Assembly: GCA_944322325.1 (NCBI GenBank)
Contig: CALUOQ010000002.1
Location: 62,001-126,000, forward strand
Direction of reading: 5' to 3'
DNA: 64,000 nucleotides
Origin: an uncultured Alloprevotella sp.
GTDB lineage: Bacteria > Bacteroidota > Bacteroidia > Bacteroidales > Bacteroidaceae
The notes below the pieces were generated by a model. The model worked only from the letters and a program-made list of their open reading frames with translations, searched no databases and was not told where the DNA came from. Numbering within the stretch: the stretch's first letter is position 1; every line of letters starts with the position of its first letter. The translations under genes and the position numbers were made by a program. Positions 33,924 to 42,683 of the stretch are shown here, piece by piece.

Positions 33924-33931
33924 TATCTTTG
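33924..33931 (+). promoter_or_regulatory. -7 promoter box TATCTTTG for metK
   Basis: Exact match to TAnnTTTG immediately before the SAM-II-like aptamer, so transcription would start ~10 bases ahead of it. Confidence 0.6.
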
Positions 33932-33945
33932 CGCCGACTTACAAA

Positions 33946-33998
33946 AATGGTGGAGAGATTTGGCTGCTTGCAACCACTGGAAAAAATGCTAAAATGAC
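33946..33998 (+). promoter_or_regulatory. SAM-II-type riboswitch upstream of metK
   Basis: The sequence reads along the SAM-II consensus: a P1 5' strand GGTGG, then GAGATTTGGC, TGCTTGCAACCAC (loop plus P1 3' strand pairing with GGTGG) and, after an A-rich stretch, the conserved ATGCTAAAA. The order GATTT, TTGCAA, CCAC, GCTAAA matches the SAM-II H-type pseudoknot described for proteobacterial and Bacteroidota methionine genes. It sits just after a promoter and before metK, the SAM synthetase. Unusually, the metK start codon is ~180 bases downstream, so the usual masking of the ribosome-binding site cannot apply directly; a CGATACG/CGTATCG hairpin (~34000-34027) lies between. Confidence 0.75.
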
Positions 33999-34175
33999 GA
34001 CGATACGGCTGGGCCCGGCGCGTATCGATTGTTACCGAGGCATGGGCCAGCACGTCACAACTTCCCTTATCTTCTTCACCTCCGACGACCGACGCTTCCG
34101 GTCCGCCGAAGTGCGTTCCGCCTGCCGCCGGCTTTCGTCGACTCACACTGACACACATCACAAACGAAGACAAAA

Positions 34176-35465
34176 ATGGGATACCTGTTCACTTCAGAAT
34201 CCGTGTCGGAGGGACACCCCGACAAGGTGGCCGACCAAATTTCGGACGCCATACTGGACGAACTGCTGGCCTACGACCCCGAGTCGAAGGTCGCCTGCGA
34301 AACGCTCGTCACCACCGGCCAGGTCATCGTAGCCGGCGAAGTCAAGTCCAAAGCTTACGCCGACTTGCAGGATATCGCGCGGCGAACCATCCGCCGCATC
34401 GGCTACACGAAGGCCGAATATAAGTTCGAGGCCGAAAGCTGCGGCGTGCTCAATGCCATCCACGAGCAGAGCGCCGACATCAACCGCGGAGTAGAGCGTC
34501 CCGACCCTATGGAACAAGGTGCGGGCGACCAGGGCATGATGTTTGGCTATGCCACCAACGAGACGGACACTTACCTGCCCCTCTCGCTCTCCTTGGCCCA
34601 CGACATTCTCATTGTCCTAGCCGAAATCCGCCGCGAGGGCAAACAAATGACCTACCTGCGCCTCGACTCCAAGAGCCAGGTGACCATCGAATACGCCGAC
34701 GACGGCCGTCCCGTGCGCATCGCCACCATCGTCGTTTCCACCCAGCACGACGAGTTTGTCAGCGCCGCCGAAGCCGGTAGCCAGGACGAGGCCGACCGCC
34801 GTATGCTCGAGCAAATCCGCCACGACGTCAAGCACGTCCTGATGCCCCGCGTCCTCGAAGAACGGGTGAACACGCCCGAGGTGCGCGCCCTCTTCGACGA
34901 ACACATCGACTACCTCGTCAACCCGACGGGCAAGTTCGTCATCGGCGGCCCCCACGGCGACACAGGCCTCACCGGCCGCAAAATCATTGTCGACACCTAC
35001 GGCGGAAAGGGCGCTCACGGCGGCGGCGCGTTCTCAGGCAAAGACCCGTCGAAGGTTGACCGCTCGGCCGCCTACGCCGCGCGCCACATCGCCAAAAACA
35101 TGGTTGCGGCCGGCGTAGCCGACGAGATGCTCGTCCAGCTCAGCTACGCCATCGGCAAAGCCGAGCCCGTAAGTATCTACGTCAACACCTACGGCCGCTC
35201 GCACGTCGGGCTGACCGACGGGGAAATAGCCCGGCGCATCGGCCAGCTCTTCGACCTGCGTCCGCACGCCATCGAGGAACGCCTGAAGCTGCGCCGGCCC
35301 ATCTACGAGGAGACCGCCTCGTACGGACACGTAGGCCGCACGCCGCGCACGGTGACCAAAACGTTCCACTCGCGCTATCAGGGCGACCTGACAATGGAAG
35401 TCGAACTCTTCACGTGGGAGAAGCTCGACCAGGTCGACGCCATCCGCAAGGCCTTCGGCCTGTAA
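34176..35465 (+). CDS. metK: S-adenosylmethionine synthetase
   Basis: 429 residues, the usual length in Bacteroidota. Motifs: [20 protein letters not shown] at the N-terminus, the [15 protein letters not shown] signature, and [20 protein letters not shown] near residue 275. It makes SAM from methionine and ATP in the cytoplasm. The SAM-II-like element in its 5' untranslated region implies feedback by its product. A terminator follows at 35473-35508. Confidence 0.97.
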   Translation: MGYLFTSESVSEGHPDKVADQISDAILDELLAYDPESKVACETLVTTGQVIVAGEVKSKAYADLQDIARRTIRRIGYTKAEYKFEAESCGVLNAIHEQSADINRGVERPDPMEQGAGDQGMMFGYATNETDTYLPLSLSLAHDILIVLAEIRREGKQMTYLRLDSKSQVTIEYADDGRPVRIATIVVSTQHDEFVSAAEAGSQDEADRRMLEQIRHDVKHVLMPRVLEERVNTPEVRALFDEHIDYLVNPTGKFVIGGPHGDTGLTGRKIIVDTYGGKGAHGGGAFSGKDPSKVDRSAAYAARHIAKNMVAAGVADEMLVQLSYAIGKAEPVSIYVNTYGRSHVGLTDGEIARRIGQLFDLRPHAIEERLKLRRPIYEETASYGHVGRTPRTVTKTFHSRYQGDLTMEVELFTWEKLDQVDAIRKAFGL

Positions 35466-35472
35466 CTCACAC

Positions 35473-35508
35473 TCGGCGCAGTGGCCCTCCCAATGGCTGC
35501 TGCGCCGA
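35473..35508 (+). terminator. Intrinsic terminator for metK
   Basis: Arms TCGGCGCAG (35473-35481) and CTGCGCCGA (35500-35508), followed by TTTTTCG. Confidence 0.78.
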
Positions 35509-35524
35509 TTTTTCGTTTTCCTAT

Positions 35525-36100
35525 ATGAATATATGTGTCTACTGCGCCTCGAGCAGCCAAGTACCCGAGGTCTATATGGAATGTGCCCGCCAGCTGGGTA
35601 CACTGCTGGCTCAGGGCGGACATACGCTGGTCAACGGGGCCGGACATACCGGCCTGATGGGCGCATCGACCGACGCGGTACTCGCCGCTGGCGGAGAAGT
35701 CGTCGGCGTCATCCCCCAGTTCATGGTGGAGCAGGGTTGGCATCATTCCGGCCTGACGCGCCTCGAAATCGTAACCGACATGCACACCCGCAAACAGCGT
35801 ATGGCCAGCCTTTCCGACGCCTGCATCGCCCTTCCCGGCGGAGTCGGGACGCTGGAGGAACTGCTCGAAATCATTACGTGGAAGCAACTCGGCCTCTACG
35901 TAAAGCCCGTCGTCCTGCTCAATGTGGCCGGTTACTTTGACCCCTTGCTCGAACTCTTCCAGCGCGCCGTCCGCGAACACTTCATGCGCCCTGAGCACAC
36001 CGGCATCTGGCAAGTGGCCCACTCACCGGCCGAGGCCATCCATCTGGCGTTGACCACGCCCTCCTGGAGCCGGGAGGTACGCAAATTTGCCGCCCTCTGA
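35525..36100 (+). CDS. LOG-family protein (cytokinin-riboside-monophosphate phosphoribohydrolase-like)
   Basis: 191 residues from ATG 35525 (MNICVYCASSSQVPEVYMEC). Family motifs are visible: GAGHTGLMGASTDA, HTRKQRMASLSDACIALPGG, and GGVGTLEELLEIITWKQLG, corresponding to the PGGxGTxxE catalytic site. Often misannotated as lysine decarboxylase. It hydrolyses nucleoside 5'-monophosphates of N6-modified adenines to the base. It begins 17 bases after the metK terminator. Confidence 0.9.
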   Translation: MNICVYCASSSQVPEVYMECARQLGTLLAQGGHTLVNGAGHTGLMGASTDAVLAAGGEVVGVIPQFMVEQGWHHSGLTRLEIVTDMHTRKQRMASLSDACIALPGGVGTLEELLEIITWKQLGLYVKPVVLLNVAGYFDPLLELFQRAVREHFMRPEHTGIWQVAHSPAEAIHLALTTPSWSREVRKFAAL

Positions 36101-36125
36101 CCCGACCGAGGCCAGCGAAAAGCGT

Positions 36126-36133
36126 TACCTTTG
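36126..36133 (+). promoter_or_regulatory. -7 promoter box TACCTTTG before DUF4271 gene
   Basis: Exact match to TAnnTTTG ending only nine bases before the ATG at 36142, which would make the mRNA almost leaderless, or imply a downstream start. Confidence 0.5.
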
Positions 36134-36141
36134 CAGCCGCC

Positions 36142-37161
36142 ATGGCGCCCATCACCCCCACCGACAGTCTGGATGTCACGACGACCTTTCCCGTCGCCGG
36201 CGACACGCTTGTGGTCCGCCCGCGGCGAAAGACAGTGAGCGACGTCATAGGCAGTCTCCCGCCCGACGCCACGCCCTCCGAGCAGGACGACGCCGTGCAG
36301 GCCGCTTTCCCGAAAGCCCCCATGACGTGGCCGGACGACGCCCAGTTAGGCATTCCGGGCATTCAGGTCGACACGTTTGACGCCGAGGTTCCCGCACTGG
36401 GCAGTAACGACACCCCCTACACGCGCAACTCCCCCTGGCGTTACGAACAACTCGACTACCGCCCCGAGGGCATAGCCGGTGATCCCCTGCCCTACCGGTT
36501 GCGCACCGATGACTACGTGACCGCCGCCCTCCTGCTGAGTTTTTTTCTCGAAGTCTGGGTCGTGGCACGCTCTTACCGCTTTCTCGTACAGCAGGTGAAA
36601 GACCTGTTCTACATCCGACGGCGCGAGAACCTCTTCACACCGAACGCCGAACTGCGCGGGCAGTTTTTCCTGATTTTCCAAGTGTGCTTTGTGCTCGGCG
36701 TGCTGTTCTTCGACTACACGCAGGAGTTCATGACGAGCGTATTCAACCAAGTGTCGCCCTACAAGCTGCTCGCGACCAACGTGGCCATAATCATCGTTTA
36801 CTACGCCGTAAAACTCGTGGGCTACGCCATCGTCGACTGGGTTTTCTTCGACCGCACCCAACACGCCCTGTGGATGGACACGTACTATCTGGGACAGCTG
36901 GCACTCGGCATGGCGCTGTTTCCGGTGGCCCTGCTCGTCGTCTATTTCGACCTCAGTTTCCGGCTGCTGACCATCGCCGCCGCGGTCATCGCCGGCGGCA
37001 TTGCCCTACTGCTTTTCTACCGTTGCTACGCCATCTTTTTCACCTACAGATGGGGCTTTCTACATTTATTTTTGTACTTTTGCACGCTGGAAATTTTACC
37101 TCTGCTCGTAGTCTGGCGAGCTTTGGTGTACGCGAATAACTATTGGGTCACTTATTTCTGA
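36142..37161 (+). CDS. DUF4271 integral membrane protein
   Basis: 339 residues. A ~125-residue soluble, low-complexity N-terminus precedes about eight transmembrane segments (AALLLSFFLEVWVVA, FFLIFQVCFVLGVLFF, NVAIIIVYYAVKLVGYAI, and so on). The RSYRFLVQQVKDLFY loop and the conserved position directly before hemD identify the Bacteroidota DUF4271 family, function unknown. hemD starts seven bases after its stop. Confidence 0.85.
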   Translation: MAPITPTDSLDVTTTFPVAGDTLVVRPRRKTVSDVIGSLPPDATPSEQDDAVQAAFPKAPMTWPDDAQLGIPGIQVDTFDAEVPALGSNDTPYTRNSPWRYEQLDYRPEGIAGDPLPYRLRTDDYVTAALLLSFFLEVWVVARSYRFLVQQVKDLFYIRRRENLFTPNAELRGQFFLIFQVCFVLGVLFFDYTQEFMTSVFNQVSPYKLLATNVAIIIVYYAVKLVGYAIVDWVFFDRTQHALWMDTYYLGQLALGMALFPVALLVVYFDLSFRLLTIAAAVIAGGIALLLFYRCYAIFFTYRWGFLHLFLYFCTLEILPLLVVWRALVYANNYWVTYF

Positions 37162-37168
37162 GAAACAG

Positions 37169-37918
37169 ATGATTAAGAAAATTCTGGTGTCGCAGCCAGC
37201 CCCTACGTCGGAGAAGTCTCCGTACTTCGAGATTCAGCAGAAGCATGGCGTCGAACTGGTTTTCCATCCATTTATCAAAGTCGAGGGAATCACAGCCCGC
37301 GAGTTCCGCCAACAGAAGGTACAGATACTCGACCACTCCGCCGTCGTATTCAACTCGCGCAATGCCATCGACCACTTCTTCAACCTCTGCAACGAATTGC
37401 GCATCACCGTCCCCGAGGACATGAAGTACTTCGGTCTCTCCGAAACCATCACCCTTTACATCCAGAAGTACGTCCAATATCGCAAGCGCAAGGTTTTCTT
37501 CGGCACCACGGGCAAGTGGCCCGACCTGATAGCCGTCATGGCGAAACACAAGGCCGAAAAGTATCTCGTACCGCTGAGCGACGTACACACAGACGAGGTG
37601 AAAGCGATGCTCGACGCCAAGAAACTGAAGCACACGGAGTGCATCATGTATCGCACGGTAAGCAACACGTATCCCTCCGACAAGCCTTTTGACTACGACA
37701 TGCTCGTCTTTTTCACGCCGGCCGGCATCCAATCTTTGCTGAAGAACTTCCCGGACTTCAAGCAGGGCGACACGCGCATTGCCTGCTTCGGCAAGGCTAC
37801 CGCCAAGGCCGTAGTAGACGCCGGCCTGCGCCTTGACCTCGAGGCCCCCTCTGCCACGGCTCCCTCCATGCCGGCTGCCATCGACCTCTACCTGGAACAA
37901 GAGAACGGCAAGGCCTGA
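37169..37918 (+). CDS. hemD: Uroporphyrinogen-III synthase
   Basis: 249 residues. The fold's two alternating alpha/beta halves are visible: ILVSQPAPTSEKSPYFEIQQ, AVVFNSRNAIDHFF, DMKYFGLSETITLYI, then DMLVFFTPAGIQSLLKNFPD and RIACFGKATAKAVVDAGL, the latter a typical HemD second-half signature. It cyclises hydroxymethylbilane to uroporphyrinogen III. Sequence conservation is always low in this family; the DUF4271-hemD-rnpA context supports the call. Confidence 0.88.
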   Translation: MIKKILVSQPAPTSEKSPYFEIQQKHGVELVFHPFIKVEGITAREFRQQKVQILDHSAVVFNSRNAIDHFFNLCNELRITVPEDMKYFGLSETITLYIQKYVQYRKRKVFFGTTGKWPDLIAVMAKHKAEKYLVPLSDVHTDEVKAMLDAKKLKHTECIMYRTVSNTYPSDKPFDYDMLVFFTPAGIQSLLKNFPDFKQGDTRIACFGKATAKAVVDAGLRLDLEAPSATAPSMPAAIDLYLEQENGKA

Positions 37919-37938
37919 CATCCCGAAAATCTCAGTCC

Positions 37939-38355
37939 ATGGCGCGCTGCCTTACCTTTCCGAAAGCAGAACATCTATGTCTGCGCAGCGACATAGATGC
38001 GCTCTTTGTCAGCGGCAGCCGGGCCATCACGATTTTCCCGATACGCATGGTTTTCCGCACCGTCGACCGCAGTGAGCACCAGCCTCCCGTGCAGGTGTTG
38101 CTCAGTGTGCCGAAACGCAAGTTCCGCCACGCCGTCGACCGTAACCGCGTGAAGCGTCTTCTGCGCGAGGCTTACCGACGCCACAAGCACTTGCTGCTCG
38201 ACGCCCTGCCGCCACAGACTGGATTTCATTTGGCTTTCCTTTGGCTGTCAGGCAAACTGCCCACGGCTGCGGAAGTCGAAACAATTGTTCCCAAGCTGTT
38301 ACAACGCTTGGGTGAGCAAGTCGTTCCCCTTACCCCAGCCGAAGGTCATGAATGA
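37939..38355 (+). CDS. rnpA: Ribonuclease P protein component
   Basis: 138 residues. The hallmark RNR motif is present ([20 protein letters not shown], about residues 55-75), preceded by the beta-sheet region [10 protein letters not shown]. It binds the RNase P RNA and aids tRNA 5' maturation. It overlaps yidD by eight bases, the standard order in this phylum. Confidence 0.95.
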   Translation: MARCLTFPKAEHLCLRSDIDALFVSGSRAITIFPIRMVFRTVDRSEHQPPVQVLLSVPKRKFRHAVDRNRVKRLLREAYRRHKHLLLDALPPQTGFHLAFLWLSGKLPTAAEVETIVPKLLQRLGEQVVPLTPAEGHE

Positions 38356-38569
38356 GTGGCTGGTGCGCCTGCTCTCCTGGCCGATACGGTTCTACCAGCG
38401 CTACATTTCGCCGCTGACCCCGCCGTCCTGTCGTTTCACGCCTACCTGCTCGGCTTACGCGCTCGAAGCCTTGCGCAAGCACGGCCCTTGGAAAGGTACA
38501 TGGCTGGCTGTCCGCAGACTGCTTCGCTGCCACCCTTGGGGTGGTCACGGCTACGACCCCGTCCCCTGA
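38348..38569 (+). CDS. yidD: Membrane protein insertion efficiency factor YidD
   Basis: 73 residues from ATG 38348. Signatures: [33 protein letters not shown] and [16 protein letters not shown], with the conserved cysteines. A small inner-membrane-associated protein assisting YidC/Sec insertion. Start chosen by the canonical opening [17 protein letters not shown]; it lies inside the end of rnpA. Confidence 0.95.
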   Translation: MNEWLVRLLSWPIRFYQRYISPLTPPSCRFTPTCSAYALEALRKHGPWKGTWLAVRRLLRCHPWGGHGYDPVP

Positions 38570-38582
38570 AGTCCTCCTCGCG

Positions 38583-39191
38583 ATGCCCGACCTGCTCGCA
38601 GATTTTCACACCCACCGCTTAGACGCTCCCGCCGGCGCCACCATCAACTTGCCGCCCCATGTGCTTGACGCGCCCGACAGTTGGAAACCGCGTCCCGGCC
38701 TCAATTATTCGGCCGGCATCCACCCGTGGAACGTCATGCCCGGTGCGCCCATCAACCGCTGGCTTCAATCGCTCGAACAGCTCGCCAGCCGCCCCGAGGT
38801 GACAGCCGTAGGCGAATGCGGGCTCGACCGCCTGCACGGTGACTTCGCCCTGCAACAGAACGTCTTCAGGAAACAGGCCCTGCTGGCTGAGCGGTTTCAC
38901 AAACCCCTTATCATTCATTGCGTAAAGGCCCAGGCCGAATTGCTGCGCTTCCACAAAGAACTGCACCCGCACGCCCAGTGGACGGTTCACGGCTTCCGTG
39001 GCAACGCGTTGGCTGCCCGTCAACTGCTTGCCGCCGGATTCGACCTCAGCTTCGGCCGTCACTTTCAGCCCGAAGCCGTACGCGCCTGTCCGCCGGACCG
39101 GTTGCACATCGAAACCGACGACAGTGACATCGGCCTCGCGGAAGTAGCCGAAGCCATCACCCCCTTTCTCCCCCCACCCGCTCAGGAATAG
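38583..39191 (+). CDS. TatD-family metal-dependent hydrolase, compact
   Basis: 202 residues from ATG 38583, shorter than the ~255 of typical TatD. Metal ligands are nevertheless all recognisable: DFHTHR (9-14), [22 protein letters not shown] and HIETDDSD. Probably a DNase/phosphodiesterase of the amidohydrolase superfamily. It begins 13 bases after yidD, completing the hemD-rnpA-yidD-tatD cluster. Confidence 0.87.
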   Translation: MPDLLADFHTHRLDAPAGATINLPPHVLDAPDSWKPRPGLNYSAGIHPWNVMPGAPINRWLQSLEQLASRPEVTAVGECGLDRLHGDFALQQNVFRKQALLAERFHKPLIIHCVKAQAELLRFHKELHPHAQWTVHGFRGNALAARQLLAAGFDLSFGRHFQPEAVRACPPDRLHIETDDSDIGLAEVAEAITPFLPPPAQE

Positions 39192-39258
39192 ACCGGCATC
39201 ACTCCCCAAGAACACCACCCGGCACTACCCCGCCATCTTCATCACTGCCTTCCGGAAA

Positions 39259-39325
39259 ACAAGTACTACGATAGAAAATCCTGTCGCAGCGACAGAAAAA
39301 ACCATCGTAGTCCCCGTAAAAACTC
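39259..39325. repeat. 21-bp repeat units, mixed classes, before pnp
   Basis: One unit 39305-39325 starts TCGTAGTCCCCG (GTAGTCCC class); directly before it 39284-39304 starts TCGCAGCGACAG (GCAGCGA class); further left an inverted unit reads ACAAGTACTACGATAG. This site links the two sequence classes. The remaining ~200 bases of 39192-39524 hold nothing I recognise. Confidence 0.6.
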
Positions 39326-39524
39326 CCACTGCCTTTATCCAAGTTTCTCCAGCAAAGCACATCGCCCGAGGCCTGCAAGAAAGGCCGGAAACAACGGAAA
39401 TTCCGACGTTCTCCGTCATTCTGTCAAGGCCCAAGCGGATACAACAGAGCTCTCCACTCCTTAGAAAAACAAAACGTCACACACTTTTTCCGGAAAGAGA
39501 CGGGCGTATCTCAAAGATAATCAC

Positions 39525-39532
39525 TACTTTTG
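39525..39532 (+). promoter_or_regulatory. -7 promoter box TACTTTTG for pnp
   Basis: Exact match to TAnnTTTG, 44 bases before the pnp ATG at 39577. Confidence 0.6.
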
Positions 39533-39576
39533 TGCGATTTTTGACGATTGACAAGAAAACAATAAAAGAATTTCAG

Positions 39577-41787
39577 ATGAACGTAATTACAAAAACCGTC
39601 GAACTGCCTGATGGACGTACCATAAGCATCGAGACGGGGAAGCTGGCGAAACAAGCCGACGGAGCAGTCATGTTGCGCATGGGCAACACGATGTTGCTGG
39701 CCACCGTAGTCGCCGCCAAAGACGCCGTGCCCGGCACGGATTTCATGCCGCTCCAATGCGACTACCGAGAGAAGTATTCTGCCGCCGGACGCTTTCCGGG
39801 TGGATTCACCAAACGCGAAGGCCGTCCTTCGGACTACGAAATCCTGACCTCGCGCCTGGTCGACCGCGCCCTGCGCCCCCTTTTCCCCGACAACTACCAC
39901 GCTGAGGTTTACGTCAACATCACGCTGTTTTCGGCCGACGGCGTCGACCTCCCCGACGCGCTGGCCGGCTTTGCGGCCTCGGCGGCCCTGGCCTGCTCGG
40001 ACATTCCGTTCCTCGGTCCTATCTCGGAATGCCGCGTGGCTCGCATTGACGGAAAATACGTCATCAACCCGACCACCGAACAACTCAAAGCGGCCGACAT
40101 GGATATCATGGTGGGCGCAACCGAAGAGAACATCATGATGGTCGAAGGCGAAATGGATGAAGTCACGGAGCAGGACCTGCTCGGTGCCCTCAAAGCCGCC
40201 CATGAGGCCATCAAACCCATGTGCCGCCTGCAAAAGGAACTGTCCAAGGAACTCGGCACCGACGTGAAGCGCGAATACTGCCACGAAGTGAACGACGAGG
40301 AACTGCGCCAGGCCGTGCGCGAAGCCTGCTATGACAAGGCCTACGCCATAGCCGAAGCCGGCGACCACGACAAGCACCAGCGCGAAGAGGCCTTCACGAA
40401 AATCCGCGAAGACTTCAAGGAAGCCTACGCCGCACAGCACGCCGACCTCGACGCCGCTGAGCTCGAGGAGAAAAATACACTCATTGACCGCTACTATCAC
40501 AACGTGGAGCGCGACGCCATGCGCCGCTGCATCCTTGACGAAGGCAAACGCCTCGACGGACGTGCCACGACCGACATCCGCCCCATCTGGTGCGAGGTCA
40601 GCCCACTGCCCATGCCCCACGGATCGGCCATCTTCACCCGCGGCGAAACGCAGGCACTGGCCACGTGTACACTCGGCACCAAGCTCGACGAAAAAATGGT
40701 AGACGACGTGCTCGACAAGAGCTACCAGCGATTCCTCCTCCACTACAACTTCCCGCCCTTCTCGACGGGCGAGGCCAAAGCCCAACGCAGTGTGGGCCGC
40801 CGCGAGATAGGCCATGGCCACCTGGCATGGCGCGCGCTCAAAGGCCAGCTGCCCAAGGACTTCCCCTACACCGTGCGCATCGTGTCGGACATCCTCGAAT
40901 CCAACGGCTCGTCTTCGATGGCCACTGTCTGCGCCGGTACGCTGTCGCTGATGGACGCCGGTGTGCCCATCAACTCGCCCGTTTCGGGCATCGCCATGGG
41001 CCTCATCAAAAACCCGGGCGAGGACAAGTACGCCGTGCTCTCCGACATTCTCGGCGATGAGGACCACTTGGGCGACATGGACTTCAAGACAACCGGCACG
41101 CGCAAGGGTCTGACCGCTACGCAGATGGACATCAAATGCGACGGACTGTCCTACGAAATCCTCGAAAAAGCCCTGATGCAGGCCAAAGCCGGCCGCGAGC
41201 ACATCCTAGGCCGCATGTTGGAAACGCTCGACGCCCCGCGTGCCGACTTCAAACCACAGGTTCCACGCATCGAGCAGTTCACCATTCCCAAGGAGTTTAT
41301 CGGCGCTGTCATCGGCCCGGGTGGAAAAATCATCCAGGGAATGCAGGAAGAGACGGGTGCCACCATCACCATCGACGAGGAAGACGGCGTAGGCATCGTA
41401 CAGGTGAGCGCTCCCAACAAGGAGTCCATCGACGCTGCCGTAGCCAAGATCCGCGCTATCGTAGCCATCCCGGAAGTCGGCGAAGTCTACGACGCCAAGG
41501 TGATGAGTATCATGCCCTACGGATGTTTCGTTGAGTTCATGCCGGGCCGCGAAGGCTTGCTCCACATCAGCGAAATTGCCTGGAAACGCCTCGAAACGGT
41601 CGAGGAGGCCGGCATCAAGGAGGGCGACCATATCCGCGTGAAACTCCTCGAAATCGATGAGAAAACGGGAAAGTTCCGCTTGTCGCACCGCGTACTCGAA
41701 GAAAAGCCCGAAGGCTACGAAGAGCGCCCGCCCCGCCGCGAACGTGGCGGCGGAGAACACCGTGGCGCACGCCGCGAACGCCGTTGA
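39577..41787 (+). CDS. pnp: Polyribonucleotide nucleotidyltransferase (PNPase)
   Basis: 736 residues from ATG 39577 ([20 protein letters not shown]). An in-frame codon at 39532 lies in the promoter and is not the start. Two RNase PH domains are visible (first: [20 protein letters not shown]; second: [30 protein letters not shown]), then a KH domain ([20 protein letters not shown]), an S1 domain ([20 protein letters not shown]) and an Arg/Gly-rich tail ([17 protein letters not shown]). Phosphorolytic 3'-5' exoribonuclease and part of the RNA degradosome. Terminator at 41841-41872. Confidence 0.97.
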   Translation: MNVITKTVELPDGRTISIETGKLAKQADGAVMLRMGNTMLLATVVAAKDAVPGTDFMPLQCDYREKYSAAGRFPGGFTKREGRPSDYEILTSRLVDRALRPLFPDNYHAEVYVNITLFSADGVDLPDALAGFAASAALACSDIPFLGPISECRVARIDGKYVINPTTEQLKAADMDIMVGATEENIMMVEGEMDEVTEQDLLGALKAAHEAIKPMCRLQKELSKELGTDVKREYCHEVNDEELRQAVREACYDKAYAIAEAGDHDKHQREEAFTKIREDFKEAYAAQHADLDAAELEEKNTLIDRYYHNVERDAMRRCILDEGKRLDGRATTDIRPIWCEVSPLPMPHGSAIFTRGETQALATCTLGTKLDEKMVDDVLDKSYQRFLLHYNFPPFSTGEAKAQRSVGRREIGHGHLAWRALKGQLPKDFPYTVRIVSDILESNGSSSMATVCAGTLSLMDAGVPINSPVSGIAMGLIKNPGEDKYAVLSDILGDEDHLGDMDFKTTGTRKGLTATQMDIKCDGLSYEILEKALMQAKAGREHILGRMLETLDAPRADFKPQVPRIEQFTIPKEFIGAVIGPGGKIIQGMQEETGATITIDEEDGVGIVQVSAPNKESIDAAVAKIRAIVAIPEVGEVYDAKVMSIMPYGCFVEFMPGREGLLHISEIAWKRLETVEEAGIKEGDHIRVKLLEIDEKTGKFRLSHRVLEEKPEGYEERPPRRERGGGEHRGARRERR

Positions 41788-41840
41788 GATTGACGGTCTG
41801 AACAAAAACTGAAAACGGGGCTTTGCCCCGCGCCATAGCG

Positions 41841-41872
41841 GAAGACGTCCCGGAACTTTCCGGGACGTCTTC
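41841..41872 (+). terminator. Intrinsic terminator for pnp
   Basis: Arms GAAGACGTCCCGGAA (41841-41855) and TTCCGGGACGTCTTC (41858-41872), 15 bp. A smaller GGGGC/GCCCC stem at ~41816-41829 precedes it. The rnhB start is only 28 bases further on. Confidence 0.7.
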
Positions 41873-41900
41873 ATCTTTACCCACAGCCTCCAAAATTCCG

Positions 41901-42578
41901 ATGAGAACCTCCCCCGAAAACAGCTTACTCGCCCGATACAATCCAGACGTCACGGCCGAAGCCGGCTGCGACGAGGCAGGGCGTGGCTGTCTGGCAGGCA
42001 GCGTCTTTGCCGCCGCCGTAATCTTCCCACAGAACTACACAAATCCACAGCTCAACGACTCCAAAAAACTCACGGCACGACAGCGATACGCCCTGCGCGA
42101 CATTATCCAACGCGACGCGACGGCGTGGGCCATAGGTGTCGTGACACCCGAAGAAATCGACCAAATCAACATTCTCAACGCTTCCATTCTGGCCATGCAC
42201 CGGGCACTCGACCAACTCCGCGTGCGCCCGGAATTCATCATCGTCGACGGCAATCGTTTCAAGCCCTACGCCGACATTCCCTTCCGCACCGTTGTGAAAG
42301 GCGACGGTAAATACCTGTCCATCGCCGCCGCCTCCATCTTGGCCAAGACCTGCCGCGACGACTACATGCACAGCCTCCATACCGAATACCCGGCATACGG
42401 TTGGGACCACAACGTCGGTTATCCCACCGCCGCTCACCGCGAAGCCATCCGCCGCTACGGCCCCACACCCTACCACCGCCGTACGTTCAACCTGACCGGC
42501 GGCGACCGACAACTGACGTTCAACTTCGGCGAAACAGCTACACACAACGACAAAGAACAACCCTCGACCGAACGCTAA
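41901..42578 (+). CDS. rnhB: Ribonuclease HII
   Basis: 225 residues from ATG 41901, chosen because upstream in-frame codons pass through the pnp terminator. Catalytic motif EAGCDEAGRGCLAGSVFAAA carries the DE pair; further sites are INILNASILAMHRAL, FIIVDGNRF and AAASILAKTCRDDYM (third and fourth acidic residues). It removes ribonucleotides from RNA-DNA hybrids. Full length. Confidence 0.95.
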   Translation: MRTSPENSLLARYNPDVTAEAGCDEAGRGCLAGSVFAAAVIFPQNYTNPQLNDSKKLTARQRYALRDIIQRDATAWAIGVVTPEEIDQINILNASILAMHRALDQLRVRPEFIIVDGNRFKPYADIPFRTVVKGDGKYLSIAAASILAKTCRDDYMHSLHTEYPAYGWDHNVGYPTAAHREAIRRYGPTPYHRRTFNLTGGDRQLTFNFGETATHNDKEQPSTER

Positions 42579-42646
42579 AGTCTGCGAGAAAAACACCGAG
42601 GGACAACTTTATATATATTAATGAGTGCCAGCGCGTTTTTTTTTCC

Positions 42647-42654
42647 TACTTTTG
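42647..42654 (+). promoter_or_regulatory. -7 promoter box TACTTTTG for topA
   Basis: Exact match to TAnnTTTG, 29 bases before the topA ATG. Confidence 0.6.
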
Positions 42655-42683
42655 CGCGCAGAAAAATAATTGCCGTCCACCCT

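Noticed and set aside
33994-34332. Leader ORF between riboswitch and metK as a real gene
   Set aside because: It overlaps the metK start out of frame and its product has no protein-like pattern; kept only as a possible regulatory leader.
39511-41202. A 563-codon minus-strand frame opposite pnp
   Set aside because: Shadow of pnp, no recognisable protein features.
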